From assembly GCA_002633005.1 (NCBI GenBank), contig NMRA01001360.1:1-24316 (forward strand): a DNA stretch of 24,316 bases, read 5' to 3'. The position numbers were made by a program, and so were the translations under genes. Positions within the stretch are counted from its first letter, which is position 1. Each line of letters opens with the position of its first letter. Of this stretch, positions 8,951-18,547 are shown one piece after another. The stretch comes from Phoronis australis. Taxonomy: Eukaryota; Phoronida; Phoronidae. The notes beneath the pieces are model-generated. The model was not told the origin of the DNA and searched no databases. It saw nothing but the letters and a program-made list of their open reading frames with translations.

Positions 8951-10426
8951 GTGCCAGGATATAATAGCTGACTAGCTTCATAAAAACTAACCCAAAATAC
9001 TTGGCCACACGGCGTTAAAAATCTTCCGATCACGGCCAAGTTTTCTTACTATCAAAGTCAAATTTGAAACCGTGAGAATGCCAAGCGTGTGTAAGAGAAC
9101 AATTTATTTTAAATTTCTCGGCTGAGGGATATGCATTATGTATATCAGATTTAGGCCTGGGAGGGAAATAGAAACGGTTCGAAATAATGGAGGGGAGTGG
9201 GGATGATCTTTTTGTGAGCAAATAATTACACGGTGTGGGGATACTACAAAATGCCAACAAGTGGCTGGTTTTTGATCAGGGGGTCTTCAGATCACTGAGG
9301 GAGGAATAGCGTGCGTGAGAAAAGAATATTTATACGTTGGCAATCCCAAGTGATGCACAGGAAAGGAACTAAGTCTGTGTTCTTTGCTTTTCACATTACA
9401 GTGTTCTCCCGTTGAGTCCAATTAACTTGTTTGGTTGTATAGCACAAAAACAAGTTGGGCGGATGACGGCTGTAGCCAATATCTTACACTGACGACTCAT
9501 TACCATTTAGGGTTGGAGGGTCACTGACCAGGTCAGCTCTCTTTTGCTCGATAATTGCAAAAATTACGTACCACCTAAGTAAGCGGCACGTCTTCTGGAT
9601 ATACTGTATTTGCTTCGAGTGACACGAATTGAATAATAAATTTGCATCATTTTACGGGTTTCTCTTTAAAAAAATGAAAAAAATAGATCGCTAGCAGTGG
9701 ATTAACAAGCGTACAGCCGCACAGGCCACTCGAGAATTTGCCAGTGGTTGATATATTTTATTAGTTTGATATTTTCCCTCTCGACTGACTCTTAAAAAAA
9801 CGTATATAAGTGCTGCATCACGTTTTTTTACGTTACTGAAAAACACCACTCCCACGCCTCTTTATCTGTTAGATATCGCGCTTTGAAAAGGGCAATTTGC
9901 CCCGTTTGTTTACACGGGGATTATCCATGTCGCGTGACTAAAAATGCTCCAATATGGCATCAAGTTGTCAGCTGCAGTAGCGCGTGTACCCAGTCTATAT
10001 TAAGATGTCTATTGTTCTGACAGTTTGCTATCTCATCAGACTAAGCTCATAAAATTTCAGGCCTCACCTTTGGGTTGTTTTTGGGTGTTACGCCAGTCAT
10101 TTGCTGTTGAGTTTTGTCCTACAGTAGATGCTATCTCAATACCTTATACTATGTGCACAGTTGAATGACAAATTTAAAGCTTTTCAGAAATTTTGCTCCC
10201 AACCAAACTCGAGCAATGTTGGTCTGCCTTTGTCTTCGGTTGGAAGTCGGACAAAAATATTCGTTGGAGTAAGTGATATACAGTTACTGTTGTAGTAAGA
10301 TTTATAGGAATAGTGAATATGAAGCCCCAATGGTCATTCTGGTTGAGGTTTACTTTGAATTCAGTTAAAAACAATCTAATAGTTAAGTGGACGTTTTGGA
10401 GCTCACTTTGTGTGTGTTAGTAGAAT
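8951..10426. other. Mostly non-coding; part probably CMTR1 intron
   Basis: No convincing exon was found. Segments near 9000-9300 hold a minus-strand frame of 76 codons without splice or start support. A CpG-containing stretch at about 9790-9990 includes a TATA-like box, listed separately. If CMTR1 runs through here, the part adjoining 10427 is intron. Confidence 0.4.
9803..9810 (+). promoter_or_regulatory. Candidate TATA box
   Basis: TATATAAG matches the TATA consensus. It is followed within about 190 bp by a more CpG-rich stretch with GGGGATTATCC (near 9915) and ATG codons in reasonable context near 9943-9954 that give only very short frames. No downstream first exon could be identified, so this may be chance. 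Confidence 0.25.
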
Positions 10427-10884
10427 TGTTGTATCTTACCTTACTTGTATCTTACCTTACTTGTTGTATCTTACCTTACTTGTTGTATCTTACCTTACTT
10501 CTTGTATCTTACCTTACTTGTTGTATCTTACCTTACTTGTTGTATCTTACCTTACTTCTTGTATCTTACCTTACTTGTTGTATCTTACCTTACTTGTTGT
10601 ATCTTACCTTACTTGTTGTATCTTACCTTACTTGTTGTATCTTACCTTACTTGTTGTATCTTACCTTACTTGTTGTATCTTACCTTACTTGTTGTATCTT
10701 ACCTTACTTGTTGTATCTTACCTTACTTGTTGTATCTTACCTTACTTGTTGTATCTTACCTTACTTGTTGTATCTTACCTTACTTGTTGTATCTTACCTT
10801 ACTTGTTGTATCTTACCTTACTTGTTGTATCTTACCTTACTTGTTGTATCTTACCTTACTTGTTGTATCTTACCTTACTTGTTG
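10427..10884 (+). repeat. 19-bp minisatellite (~24 copies) forming the 3' end of a CMTR1 intron
   Basis: The unit TGTATCTTACCTTACTTGT repeats about 24 times with very few variants (TTCTTG in early units, a 3-bp deletion in unit 2). It contains no AG dinucleotide, is T/C-rich on the + strand, and holds CTTAC twice per unit, which fits the yUnAy branch-point form. The array ends 9 bp before the exon's splice-site AG at 10892-10893. Because 19 is not a multiple of 3, all three plus frames are open and carry the same 19-residue peptide in rotated order; these long frames are not genes. Confidence 0.92.
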
Positions 10885-10893
10885 CAATTACAG

Positions 10894-11019
10894 AGAACCC
10901 ACATCTTCAAGTGGGATGGTCGACCAGGTCATCGGTGGCAGAAGATGGATGATGTTAAACTAGAATTGCCAAGTGATACACTGATTGAGGCTGAGTTTGT
11001 TCAGGAACTCAGGGGGGAG
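10894..11019 (+). CDS. CMTR1: Internal exon of cap-specific mRNA 2'-O-methyltransferase 1 (CMTR1)
   Basis: The 126-nt exon begins after GCAATTACAG and ends at the donor GTAAGA (11020). It is 42 codons in phase 0 at both ends. The peptide contains HIFKWDGRPGHRWQKM, then KLELPSDTLIEAEFVQELRGE. This matches my memory of human CMTR1 in the C-terminal guanylyltransferase-like region (WDGR..DRW.K.D.K.ELP.DTL...E.V.EL.GE, followed there by GKAQRK). CMTR1 methylates the ribose of the first transcribed nucleotide of capped mRNA in the nucleus. The catalytic RrmJ-type domain lies upstream and is not in view. Neighbouring exons were not found, so introns must be long. The upstream intron ends in the 19-bp array. 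Reading through the donor stays open to 11076 but looks intronic. Confidence 0.85.
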
Positions 11020-11400
11020 GTAAGAATCATCTCATTTTATGCCGACGACACTTTGTTCTGGAGTGGCTTAATCTGACTCCAGAATGTATGTTACTTTCTG
11101 AGACACTTGCAGGATTGGACATTTGCAGGATTGGAGCAGTAATGGATCCTCATATGAATGGTCAGGCCTATTCCAAGGTTATGTAATAATCGTTTCTCAT
11201 CAGTTGTAAATTAATTATAGGTTTTTAGGTGACCAAGCAGTTACAGAACTTCGGCTGTAAGCAGTTATGCCTATTATGTACATGCGTTTCATAGGCAAGG
11301 GTTGTTTTGTTTCGGTTTTTTTGATTTGCATCTCCTCAGTGAATTTGTGTCTGAAACATGGCAAAGTAACATATTGTCTAGTATTCCTCAGTTATTTTTT
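11020..11400. other. Non-coding, probable CMTR1 intron
   Basis: It follows the donor of the CMTR1 exon. The only structure noted is a short direct repeat, TTGCAGGATTGGA, near 11108 and 11125. Confidence 0.5.
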
Positions 11401-12740
11401 ATGCGTCCACACACAAATATGTGGACGCATTATGCCGTCATCTCCGTCCGTCCATCTGTCCATCCGGGTGGCGTCCGTCCGGTGTCCGCTGCTCTATCTC
11501 CAAAACCCTTTGACATATGTTCATGAAATTTGGCATATATGTTCCATTCATGAATGGGACGGCATGAGCGAACTTTCGGACGGATCCGACTACCGGTGTG
11601 TCCCCTAGTGGCAATTTTGTTTTTTTTTGGGCCTATGGCTGTATCTCCTAAATCGTTCGCAGAATCTTTACAAAATTTAGTAAGTATATTTATATGATAT
11701 TAACAACAGATGATGACGACTTTTGGACAGATCCGACTACCGCAGTGCGCCCTAGAGGCAATTTTATTTTTTTATGTTTACCTTTGTATCTTCAAAAGTC
11801 CTTAATGGATTCCCATGAAATTTAATATGTAGGCACCTATTAGTCAGATGACGCTATCCTCCCATTTTCGGATGGATTCAACCTAGTTTGCGCCACCTAG
11901 TGGCTATTTTTATTGTTTTCGAGTTTTTTTGCGTCCACCCCTCTATTAACAAAACCACTTAAACGGTGATTGTAAAAATTGGCATGTATGTGCTTACTAT
12001 AAAGAGGACGGTTGACGATGATTTTCCGACAGTTTCGACTACTGTGGGGCCTCCAAGTGGCAGTTTTGTTATTGTTGCGCCTATGGCTGTATCTCCTAAA
12101 CCGTTCACAGGATCTTTACTTAATTTAGCAAGTGTATTTATGTGATGTTGACTACGGGTGAGGACGACTTTCAGACAGATCTGACTACTGCTGTGCCCCC
12201 TAGTGTCAGTTTCAGTTTTTTTACATTTAACTCGGTATCTTCAAAGGCCCTCAACAGATTTTCATAAAATTTTTAATATAGGCATCTATTGGTGTGATGA
12301 TGCTATCTGCCTGTTTTTGGATGGAATCGAGGTATTTTGCACCACCTAGTGCCCACTTTTGCTGTTTTCAAATCTTATTTTTGGTGTCCATCCTTTTATC
12401 AACCAAATCATTTGAAAATTGGCATATATGTTCTCAGTGTGAAGACGACCTTTGATGATGGTGACTGATTACTCTGGCTCCTCCTAGTGGTAGTTTTGTT
12501 TTGCGCTCATAGTTGTTTATCTTAAACCCACTGCAGGATCTTTACTAAATTTAGTAAGTGTATTTATATGAAGATAACAACAGATGACGACCACTTTCAG
12601 GTGGATCCAACGGACACTGTGCCAGCTAGTTCTCCTTTGTTTCTCTGAAGTTCCTTGACAGATTTTTATGAAATATGGCATGTTCCTGTTTTTGGATGGA
12701 TTGCATGTTTTTGCGCCATCTGGTTTCCATTTTTACGATA
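11401..12740 (+). repeat. Hairpin-headed modular repeat, copy d (long)
   Basis: It begins with a perfect 11-bp stem (ATGCGTCCACA at 11401-11411, TGTGGACGCAT at 11420-11430) and continues with CCGTCATCTCCGTCCGTCC. The module-end phrase CCTAGTGGCAATTTT or a variant lies near 11606, 11751, 11898, 12054, 12198, 12343, 12483 and 12715, mostly 140-156 bp apart. A second layer of about 448 bp (three modules) repeats GCTGTATCTCCTAAA at 11638 and 12086. The left end is sharp; the right end fades near 12740. It probably lies in a CMTR1 intron. No conserved protein is seen. Confidence 0.85.
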
Positions 12741-13589
12741 CAAATAAACAACCCTAAAAGCACACCATTTGCAATGCATTCGTGGGCGCTTTTCAACGCT
12801 CTGCGTTGCTCTTGTTTTGGGTAGCATTGTTGATACACTTCATAAGTTTCTCAGTTTTCCTTAGATTACCTTATTTTGAAGTTATGTACTCTCAACATCT
12901 GAATTTCCTTACAAAAATGAACTTAATATGTTTTCCTCAAAAAACTTCAAGTTTTTGGTCTGAAAATTTTATGTTTTATCAGAAAAACGTAAGTTTTTTG
13001 GCAAAAACTTAATTATTTTAGAACAAGTTTTTTGAAACAAACTTAAGTTATCAAAACTTAATTTTTTGACATTTTTCATCTTGTTTCAAATTCAAACCCT
13101 GATAGCAGCACTTTTTAACTTAAACATTGGAACATATGGAGCTGTATCTGTCATGTGGGTGTAGACAGCCCAACCACAACTGTGGTGATTGTTTTGATTT
13201 ATGTTTGGATGTCTAGTTCTTCCAAGTACTTCACCAAATTAATAAAAGCCTGTAAACAATGAGGAGATATTAGCAAGCATAACAGTATGTTATTAAGCTT
13301 CATAAGAATCCAGACATGACCCGTTTACAGGGAAAGTTATTCATGTAAAGATAATGGCATGGTCTTTATAAGTGGTCTTACGTAACCATAATAGTTTACA
13401 GTAAAAATAAAAATTATTATCTCCTGTACAGTAAAAATAAAAATTACTAGCTCCTGTACTCTGACCAATCACATCTTTGCAAAGTTTTTTATTACCTCAA
13501 AATCATATACAAACATGCATTATTGCCAACCTTTGAATTCAGAAATCGATAGGCAGCAACAAAATCGGTAATCCATTAAGGCACTTGTA
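12741..13589. other. Non-coding spacer with short repeats
   Basis: At 12930-13070 there is a cluster of diverged AAAACTTAAGTTTTT-like palindromic phrases. At 13399-13428 and 13429-13458 a 30-bp unit (starts CAGTAAAAATAAAAATTA) is tandemly duplicated with two or three differences. No exon is supported. Confidence 0.6.
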
Positions 13590-14245
13590 CTGTCTCTTCT
13601 GTCGCCACACACCGCGGAAGTTACATTCACCAAAATATTGAGAATTTGACATCTTTCCGTGGGTTGTGAGATTTGCTCAAAGTACGAGAGCTTCTCACCG
13701 TAATAGAATTTGGAGGGTTGGCAAAACCTTTGTCACATTTCTGTGGCCTTATTTTTTCGAATATATGATTTATCTAGTGCACTGCAGACGGAAACTCAGC
13801 GCGGCAGACAATGTCACTGAAAACGGAGGTTTTGACGCCGGCGGCGTTCTTCAACTTTGCAAACATGGGAAGAAAATAAAGTGACAAAAACATTCAAGTG
13901 TTATATTTTGAAATGAGTCCATGACCCTAGACAATAACTCCTTACTTGTATTGTAATTCACATTGTTAAACCACCGTCTGGGAGGCCCGGCGTCGTTGCG
14001 CTCATTGTGATCATCGATGTTTTTTTAAAAGTCGGGGAATCGCGCGTTTCCTTAGCACTGGGCGCTAAATCTTCATTCTTTAAAAGTCGGGGATGGGCGC
14101 TTAACCGAGAGGTGGGCGCTTATCTGGAAATCTTCAAAAATCGCAGGGGGCGCTTAACTGAGCAGTGGTCGGTTAAATCGAAAATCCACCTAAAGTAGAG
14201 GGTGGGCGGTTAACTGAGCATGGGCGTTAACCCGAACGTTTATGG
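13590..14245 (+). mobile_element. E3: right portion of a TIR element
   Basis: It is collinear with the right half of E1, but more diverged: TTACATTCACCAAAATATTGA, then GAGGGTTGGCAAAAC, GTGCACTGCAGACGGAAACTC, the CGTCTGGGAGGCCCGGCGTCG block, the GGGCGCTTAACCGAG repeats, and the right terminal repeat at 14222-14245 ending GTTTATGG before TA. The left terminal repeat is absent. Plus-strand frames of 60-70 codons here are repeat by-products. Confidence 0.8.
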
Positions 14246-14348
14246 TATATTACTACAAGTTAGAATAATTAGATTAGATAATCCACAAACCTATTACAGT
14301 CCATCTGGGTATGTGGCAGTGTGACTGGCTGACAATAACAACTGAACT

Positions 14349-14453
14349 TTACATGTTGGATATCAGTCGCAGCACCGTTTGTGGCCAGTTGACTTTAGAC
14401 TGCTCTCTGGCTGTAACTTGAGTTCCACAACTCATGAATTCTTCTTGAAGGCT
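14349..14453 (-). CDS. Candidate terminal exon, unidentified
   Basis: On the minus strand a strong acceptor (AAGTTTTTACTACTACTTGCAG, with TACTAC possibly the branch site) precedes 14453. The following 34 codons read SLQEEFMSCGTQVTAREQSK, then VNWPQTVLRLISNM, and end at TAA (14349-14351). Composition is protein-like and there is no in-frame ATG start before it. No family was recognised and no canonical poly(A) signal follows closely. It could be chance next to a good acceptor. Confidence 0.38.
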   Translation of the reverse strand, partial: SLQEEFMSCGTQVTAREQSKVNWPQTVLRLISNM

Positions 14454-15239
14454 CTGCAAGTAGTAGTAAAAACTTAATTGTCATGGGCTAGCGCACAAAC
14501 ATCGTTTTCTTTGAAAACCAGGGCTATAAAATTCAGTTGACTTAAGATGTAAACTGCCTTATGAACACTACTCAACACAAAGGAATCTTGCACCATATTG
14601 GTCAGCTGGTTCAGATCTTTTATCTGATTTTGTATACCTTACCCTATTGTGCCTGCATTGACTTTCATAATAAAGGGCTATTGTGGAGATGTTTAAACTG
14701 TAGGCTTGGGTAACAATAGGCATTCCTCTGCCTGTTACTAAAGACCAAGCTACACCACAAGGGAAAGCACTACTTTCAGCCTTTAGCTGGCCAAGCTTAG
14801 ATATCTGTGTCCATTTCAGTTGGCAGTGTTTTCGAAGAACTTCGGCCCAAGTATAAGTATTACACTTCATTTCCCTCTGATAGCATGAAGCGCGCTTATC
14901 CCGAGTAAGAGATGATGGCTGTTGGAAGTTTAAACATTTGAAATGTTCGTTGTAGAAGGATGTTTTACGAATACCATAATCATAGCTAGGGCCAAAACAG
15001 AACAGTATTTTTAAAGTCAGATAAGTTTTTTACTATTCAAAGGCCAACTATTCTGATAGTGTTTTTGAATTCCAAGTTCGTACGCCACATGATGCATCGT
15101 CTGAGCAGAGTCTCAAAACTCCCGAGAAATAAGTAACTGGTGTCAAATTCACGCTACTCTTGATTTAAAATACGTAGGACCATTGTGCACTGAGATAGTA
15201 CAATTCTCTGATCCCATTAGAAGACTAATCAATCGCGAG
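14454..15239. other. No supported gene
   Basis: At about 14568-14870 both strands are open (100 codons on the minus strand; about 49 codons on plus from 14704 after ...CTGTAG). The peptides look moderately protein-like, but neither has clear splice or start support. The remainder is plain. Confidence 0.4.
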
Positions 15240-15474
15240 CATGCGCGCGCCCAGCCTTGAAAATGGGGGGCTCAAATTTCTGTCCATGTGGACAAAAAAT
15301 CGAGAGGACTAAAAAAACGGGGTACCACCTTTCAGAACTGTGCGTATGCATCTTTTTTAGTGGACTTCTGTCTCCTTTTCTCGGACTTTTCGTTTCTCTG
15401 AGATGGACCTTTTTGCCCACTTCGCCAAATGGGGAGCTCACTCGAGCCCCCGAACCCCCCTGAGTGCGCGCATG
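15240..15474. mobile_element. 235-bp MITE with 15-bp TIRs and 5-bp target-site duplication
   Basis: The left end CATGCGCGCGCCCAG (15240-15254) and the reverse complement of 15460-15474 (CATGCGCGCACTCAG) match at 13 of 15 positions. The element is bracketed by the direct repeat GCGAG at 15235-15239 and 15475-15479. It is far more GC- and CpG-rich at its ends than its surroundings. It has no coding capacity beyond overlapping frames on both strands. The superfamily is not assigned; a 5-bp duplication excludes TA- or TTAA-type elements. Confidence 0.78.
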
Positions 15475-15479
15475 GCGAG

Positions 15480-16029
15480 TACCAGTGTAGGCAAAACAGT
15501 ACATTCGACTTTACTTGGTAACATTTACAGAAGAAAAGTATTTTGCTTCTCCAAACGAGAAACTGGAATATCTTTAAATGATTAAAAATGAGGTATTCAA
15601 AGAGATGGAGTTGAGAAATAATAATACAATCAGTTTCCTCATCTCAGCTTCAAATGAAGTTTACATGTACAGGCAAACATTCTTTTTTATCATATTTGTA
15701 TTTGGATGAATTCTCAACTCTTTTAACTGTTTTTCTATAAATAATCTCGTAGGAAACAAAAATGACTTTAAATCTTTTATTTATGTGTACTGTGACTCAA
15801 AACCTGACAAATCTAAAACAGTTTTAATACATGTCATGCAAAAATGGACCTAGCATATGAGCAATATATATAAAAGAATGAAAGAGGGCAATGACACCAT
15901 ACGCAAACAATTGCACCATTCATACGAGTAGTCATAGTCTACCTATAATAGGAATACTATTCATGTAAGTTATCTGGTCAACATCTAACTCAGTAGATAC
16001 CTATAGAAAATGATATTATGAGCAACACC
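15480..16029. other. Non-coding, nothing recognised
   Basis: AT-rich sequence without exon-like frames, repeats or RNA genes that I can support. Confidence 0.6.
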
Positions 16030-16248
16030 TAAAAATAACTTGCATGTGTGCAATTTCGACAAAACTACTTGCTGCCACTGAAAGAAGATTGTGCTCACAG
16101 CATCATTTTTCTTCATGTTGCATCCTATCACATGAAGCAGGGTGGCCATCATATAAAAATATACAATCAAATGAAAATGTTCACAGAAAGACATGTTACC
16201 GTACAAAAAACCTTGTACCATCCATATGCCGACCAATCATATATATAC

Positions 16249-16286
<38 letters not shown>

Positions 16287-17400
16287 CAGCAAATGCCAAC
16301 ACTAACAATGTTGGCTACATGGTAGTAATCGTGTGATTGAGGATGCTATTGCTAGAGACATTTGATCATTCCCACACAATGTACGACTAGTGTGTGCGAC
16401 AAAATAGAACTTCTGGGTATCTCCAATGCTATGGAGTTGGTAAACTACTAAATCAGACATACACCTAAAATAGTAAACAATACCCATGACTATCATATAG
16501 GGGCTTGCAAAAATAATTATAATCATATATAATAGACAATCAGCAACAAAAAATAATATCAGAAATGGCTGTGGCAGAAAACTGAAAATGACTTGCCGTT
16601 GGATCTAAACAAGTTTTTTCACTCAGTACATGCCATTCTTAGCTACTAAGTGTTTTACGTTGGTATCAAACAATGAAACAATCCTTGTTAATGTAATATA
16701 GCATCTTCAAAAATACACAACAAAATGGCAACGTTCAATGGAAATGAGGCAATGTAAAAACCAAGCACCATCCATACATATATACATCAGCAAGCACCAA
16801 CACAATTGTGTCACACAAATGATCAATTACAATGGCCACATGGTTTCAATCGTATGATTGAGACATCTGCAATGTTTTCAAAAAATACACAACTAGTGTG
16901 TGTAAAAATGGAACACCTTGGGAGCACCAAAATGGAGTTGGTAACAAAGAAAACTTTGAATGAAAAATTATACGAAGTGCTTGGTCGGATACGCACCAAC
17001 AAAATAGTAACCCGTACACATCTATCACACACGGTTTTTCAAAAATGGTTTTGGTTATTTGTATAACACTCAGTGAGCAAGAACAATACAATATCTAGAT
17101 CATGGCAGTAAAACTGAAAAGGACTTGCCGTTAGATCGAAACAAGCTTTTTCACTTAACACATACCATTACTTGCTACTAAGAGTTTTGCGTTGGTATCA
17201 AACAATGAAATTATCCTTATTAATGCAATATAACATCTTCAAAAATACACAACAAAATACACAACTAGTGTGTGTAAAAATGGAACACCTTGGGTGTCAG
17301 CAATGTCATGGAGTTTGTAGAATTTTTATTCAAAATTTTTTATTGCCAAGCACCAACCAAATATTAACCCGTACATGTCTGTCATACAAGGTGTTTCAAN
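16030..17400 (+). repeat. Three diverged tandem units of ~540 bp
   Basis: Unit 2 (about 16565-17095) and unit 3 (about 17103-17399, ending at N) share long near-identical stretches: ACTTGCCGTTGGATC, TACGTTGGTATCAAACAATGAAA, CATCTTCAAAAATACACAACA, ACTAGTGTGTGTAAAAATGG. Unit 1 (about 16030-16560) is older but aligned: ACCATCCATA lies at 16216 and 16765 (549 bp apart), followed in both by GGC(T/C)ACATGG and ACTAGTGTGTG. Unit 3 lacks the middle part. Reading frames on both strands follow the repeat. Confidence 0.78.
16238..16285. repeat. (AT)n microsatellite
   Basis: Nearly pure alternating AT, with two ATACAT interruptions at its left, inside unit 1 of the tandem repeat. Confidence 0.95.
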
Positions 17401-17407
17401 TTGACAC

Positions 17408-17635
17408 AGTGGAGCTGTAGTAAACTGAACACCTGATCAAAGCAAAGGCTCAACATCTCGCCAGATGGTATAGTCTGGTAGGTGTCGCTACCAGAGGTTT
17501 CAACATGCAGCAAGTCATCGACTGTAGCAGTGGTGGGTGGTGATTGGCTATCATTGACCTTTGCTTGAGATGGGGTACGGCAGTGACCAGAGCATTATGC
17601 ACTTCTTCTGCTTCCATAGATGCTAAGAACTGCAA
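17408..17635 (-). CDS. Candidate exon with an apparent frame change, unidentified
   Basis: On the minus strand a plausible acceptor GGCTTTGCATGCAG precedes 17635. The first frame reads LQFLASMEAEEVHNALVTAV. About 70 nt in, a second frame becomes the more protein-like one (PTTATVDDLLHVETSGSDTY, then QTIPSGEMLSLCFDQ), open toward the gap at 17400. Either there is a one-base error or indel, or these are two exons, or it is chance. No family was recognised. Confidence 0.25.
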
Positions 17636-17641
17636 CTGCAT

Positions 17642-18039
17642 GCAAAGCCAGTTAACATTCTGGTGTGAGGACTGATATTATGTAGCAGCTTACCCTTCCC
17701 AAAACACACCAGGTGTACACGCTTCCTCAAAATATTACTCACTTTTTAAACTCCAAGTTCATAAACTCCGAAAACAGACATCCTTGTAATGTGAATTAAT
17801 TAAAACCACTGCAGATCTGTACACCAGCCACAGTAGGGGAGTAACACATTTATACACAAATTCTAATTCAGAAAGACAGCAATATCTCCATGCATCTAGA
17901 AAACAATTAAAACCTTAGTCTAATTTGCTCATAACGGACAGAATAACAGTGCCAAAATAAGAGTGTCTTCTTCGTTAGTACCACAACAGAATTGCTACAT
18001 ACATTTTTAATAATTACTGCACCAAGTTATTCACTAAAT
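17642..18039. other. Non-coding, nothing recognised
   Basis: AT-rich. If the exon at 18040-18277 is terminal, the right part would be its 3' UTR; ATTAAA occurs on the minus strand near 18013. Confidence 0.45.
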
Positions 18040-18277
18040 TCAAAAGAAGTGTGAATTGTCCCACTGAAGATCCACCGAGACAATTCCACCGACCTTAAGC
18101 CTGAGTTCAGCACAACAGTCCACACCATATTCTAGTCTAGCATCCAGCGCTGTAGACACATGGGCCGGTCCAGCACCATTATTACGGTGAGATGCCAAAG
18201 GAACTTCATTCTTTTCCTTGAGTGAATTTTTGGGCTTGTTCATACTATTTGCAGTCATACTACTCAGGTCATTGTAC
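18040..18277 (-). CDS. Candidate terminal exon, unidentified
   Basis: The acceptor AAATGTGTTTCTGTAG on the minus strand precedes 18277. One base completes a split codon, then 78 codons follow, ending at TGA (18040-18042). The peptide begins YNDLSSMTANSMNKPKNS and continues through HVSTALDARLEYGVDCCAEL to a short C-terminus, WDNSHFF. It has a polar, Ser/Asn/Lys-rich first half and no domain that I recognise. A possible ATTAAA lies about 27 nt past the stop. The split-codon phase means an upstream exon must end two bases into a codon; none was identified. Confidence 0.45.
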
Positions 18278-18547
18278 CTACAGAAACACATTTGCCAAAT
18301 ATTAAGAGTACTTATACTCTGCGTCATTAGCAAAGTTTTTTGTTAACACTTTCACTGGAAGATTATTTGTTGGTGGCTTGTTACGAAACCTTCAAGGAAA
18401 CATGCGCATTACATTGTATTATGATGTGTTACAACACCATATTGATGGTTCACAAAGGGTTTTGGTTGAAATTCAGAATCATGCCCCAGCTAATATGATG
18501 TCCGGGGGTGGGGGCAATAGGCCCCCCAAAAGTTTTCAGGCATCAGG
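18278..18547. other. Non-coding, nothing recognised
   Basis: Would be upstream intron if the minus-strand exon is real. The plus-strand frame from 18378 runs on into E4 and is not supported. Confidence 0.45.

Noticed and set aside
9943-10002. Short frame MLQYGIKLSAAVARVPSLY after the TATA-like box
   Set aside because: Only 19 codons, no donor site or homologue; chance frame.
10387-11076. 229-residue hydrophobic repeat protein on the plus strand
   Set aside because: Produced by the 19-bp minisatellite read through into the CMTR1 exon; all three frames carry the same peptide and the array lies upstream of a splice acceptor.
14568-14870. 100-codon minus-strand frame, and a ~49-codon plus-strand frame at 14704-14850
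   Set aside because: Both strands are open and mildly protein-like, but neither has convincing boundaries; strand cannot be chosen from sequence alone.
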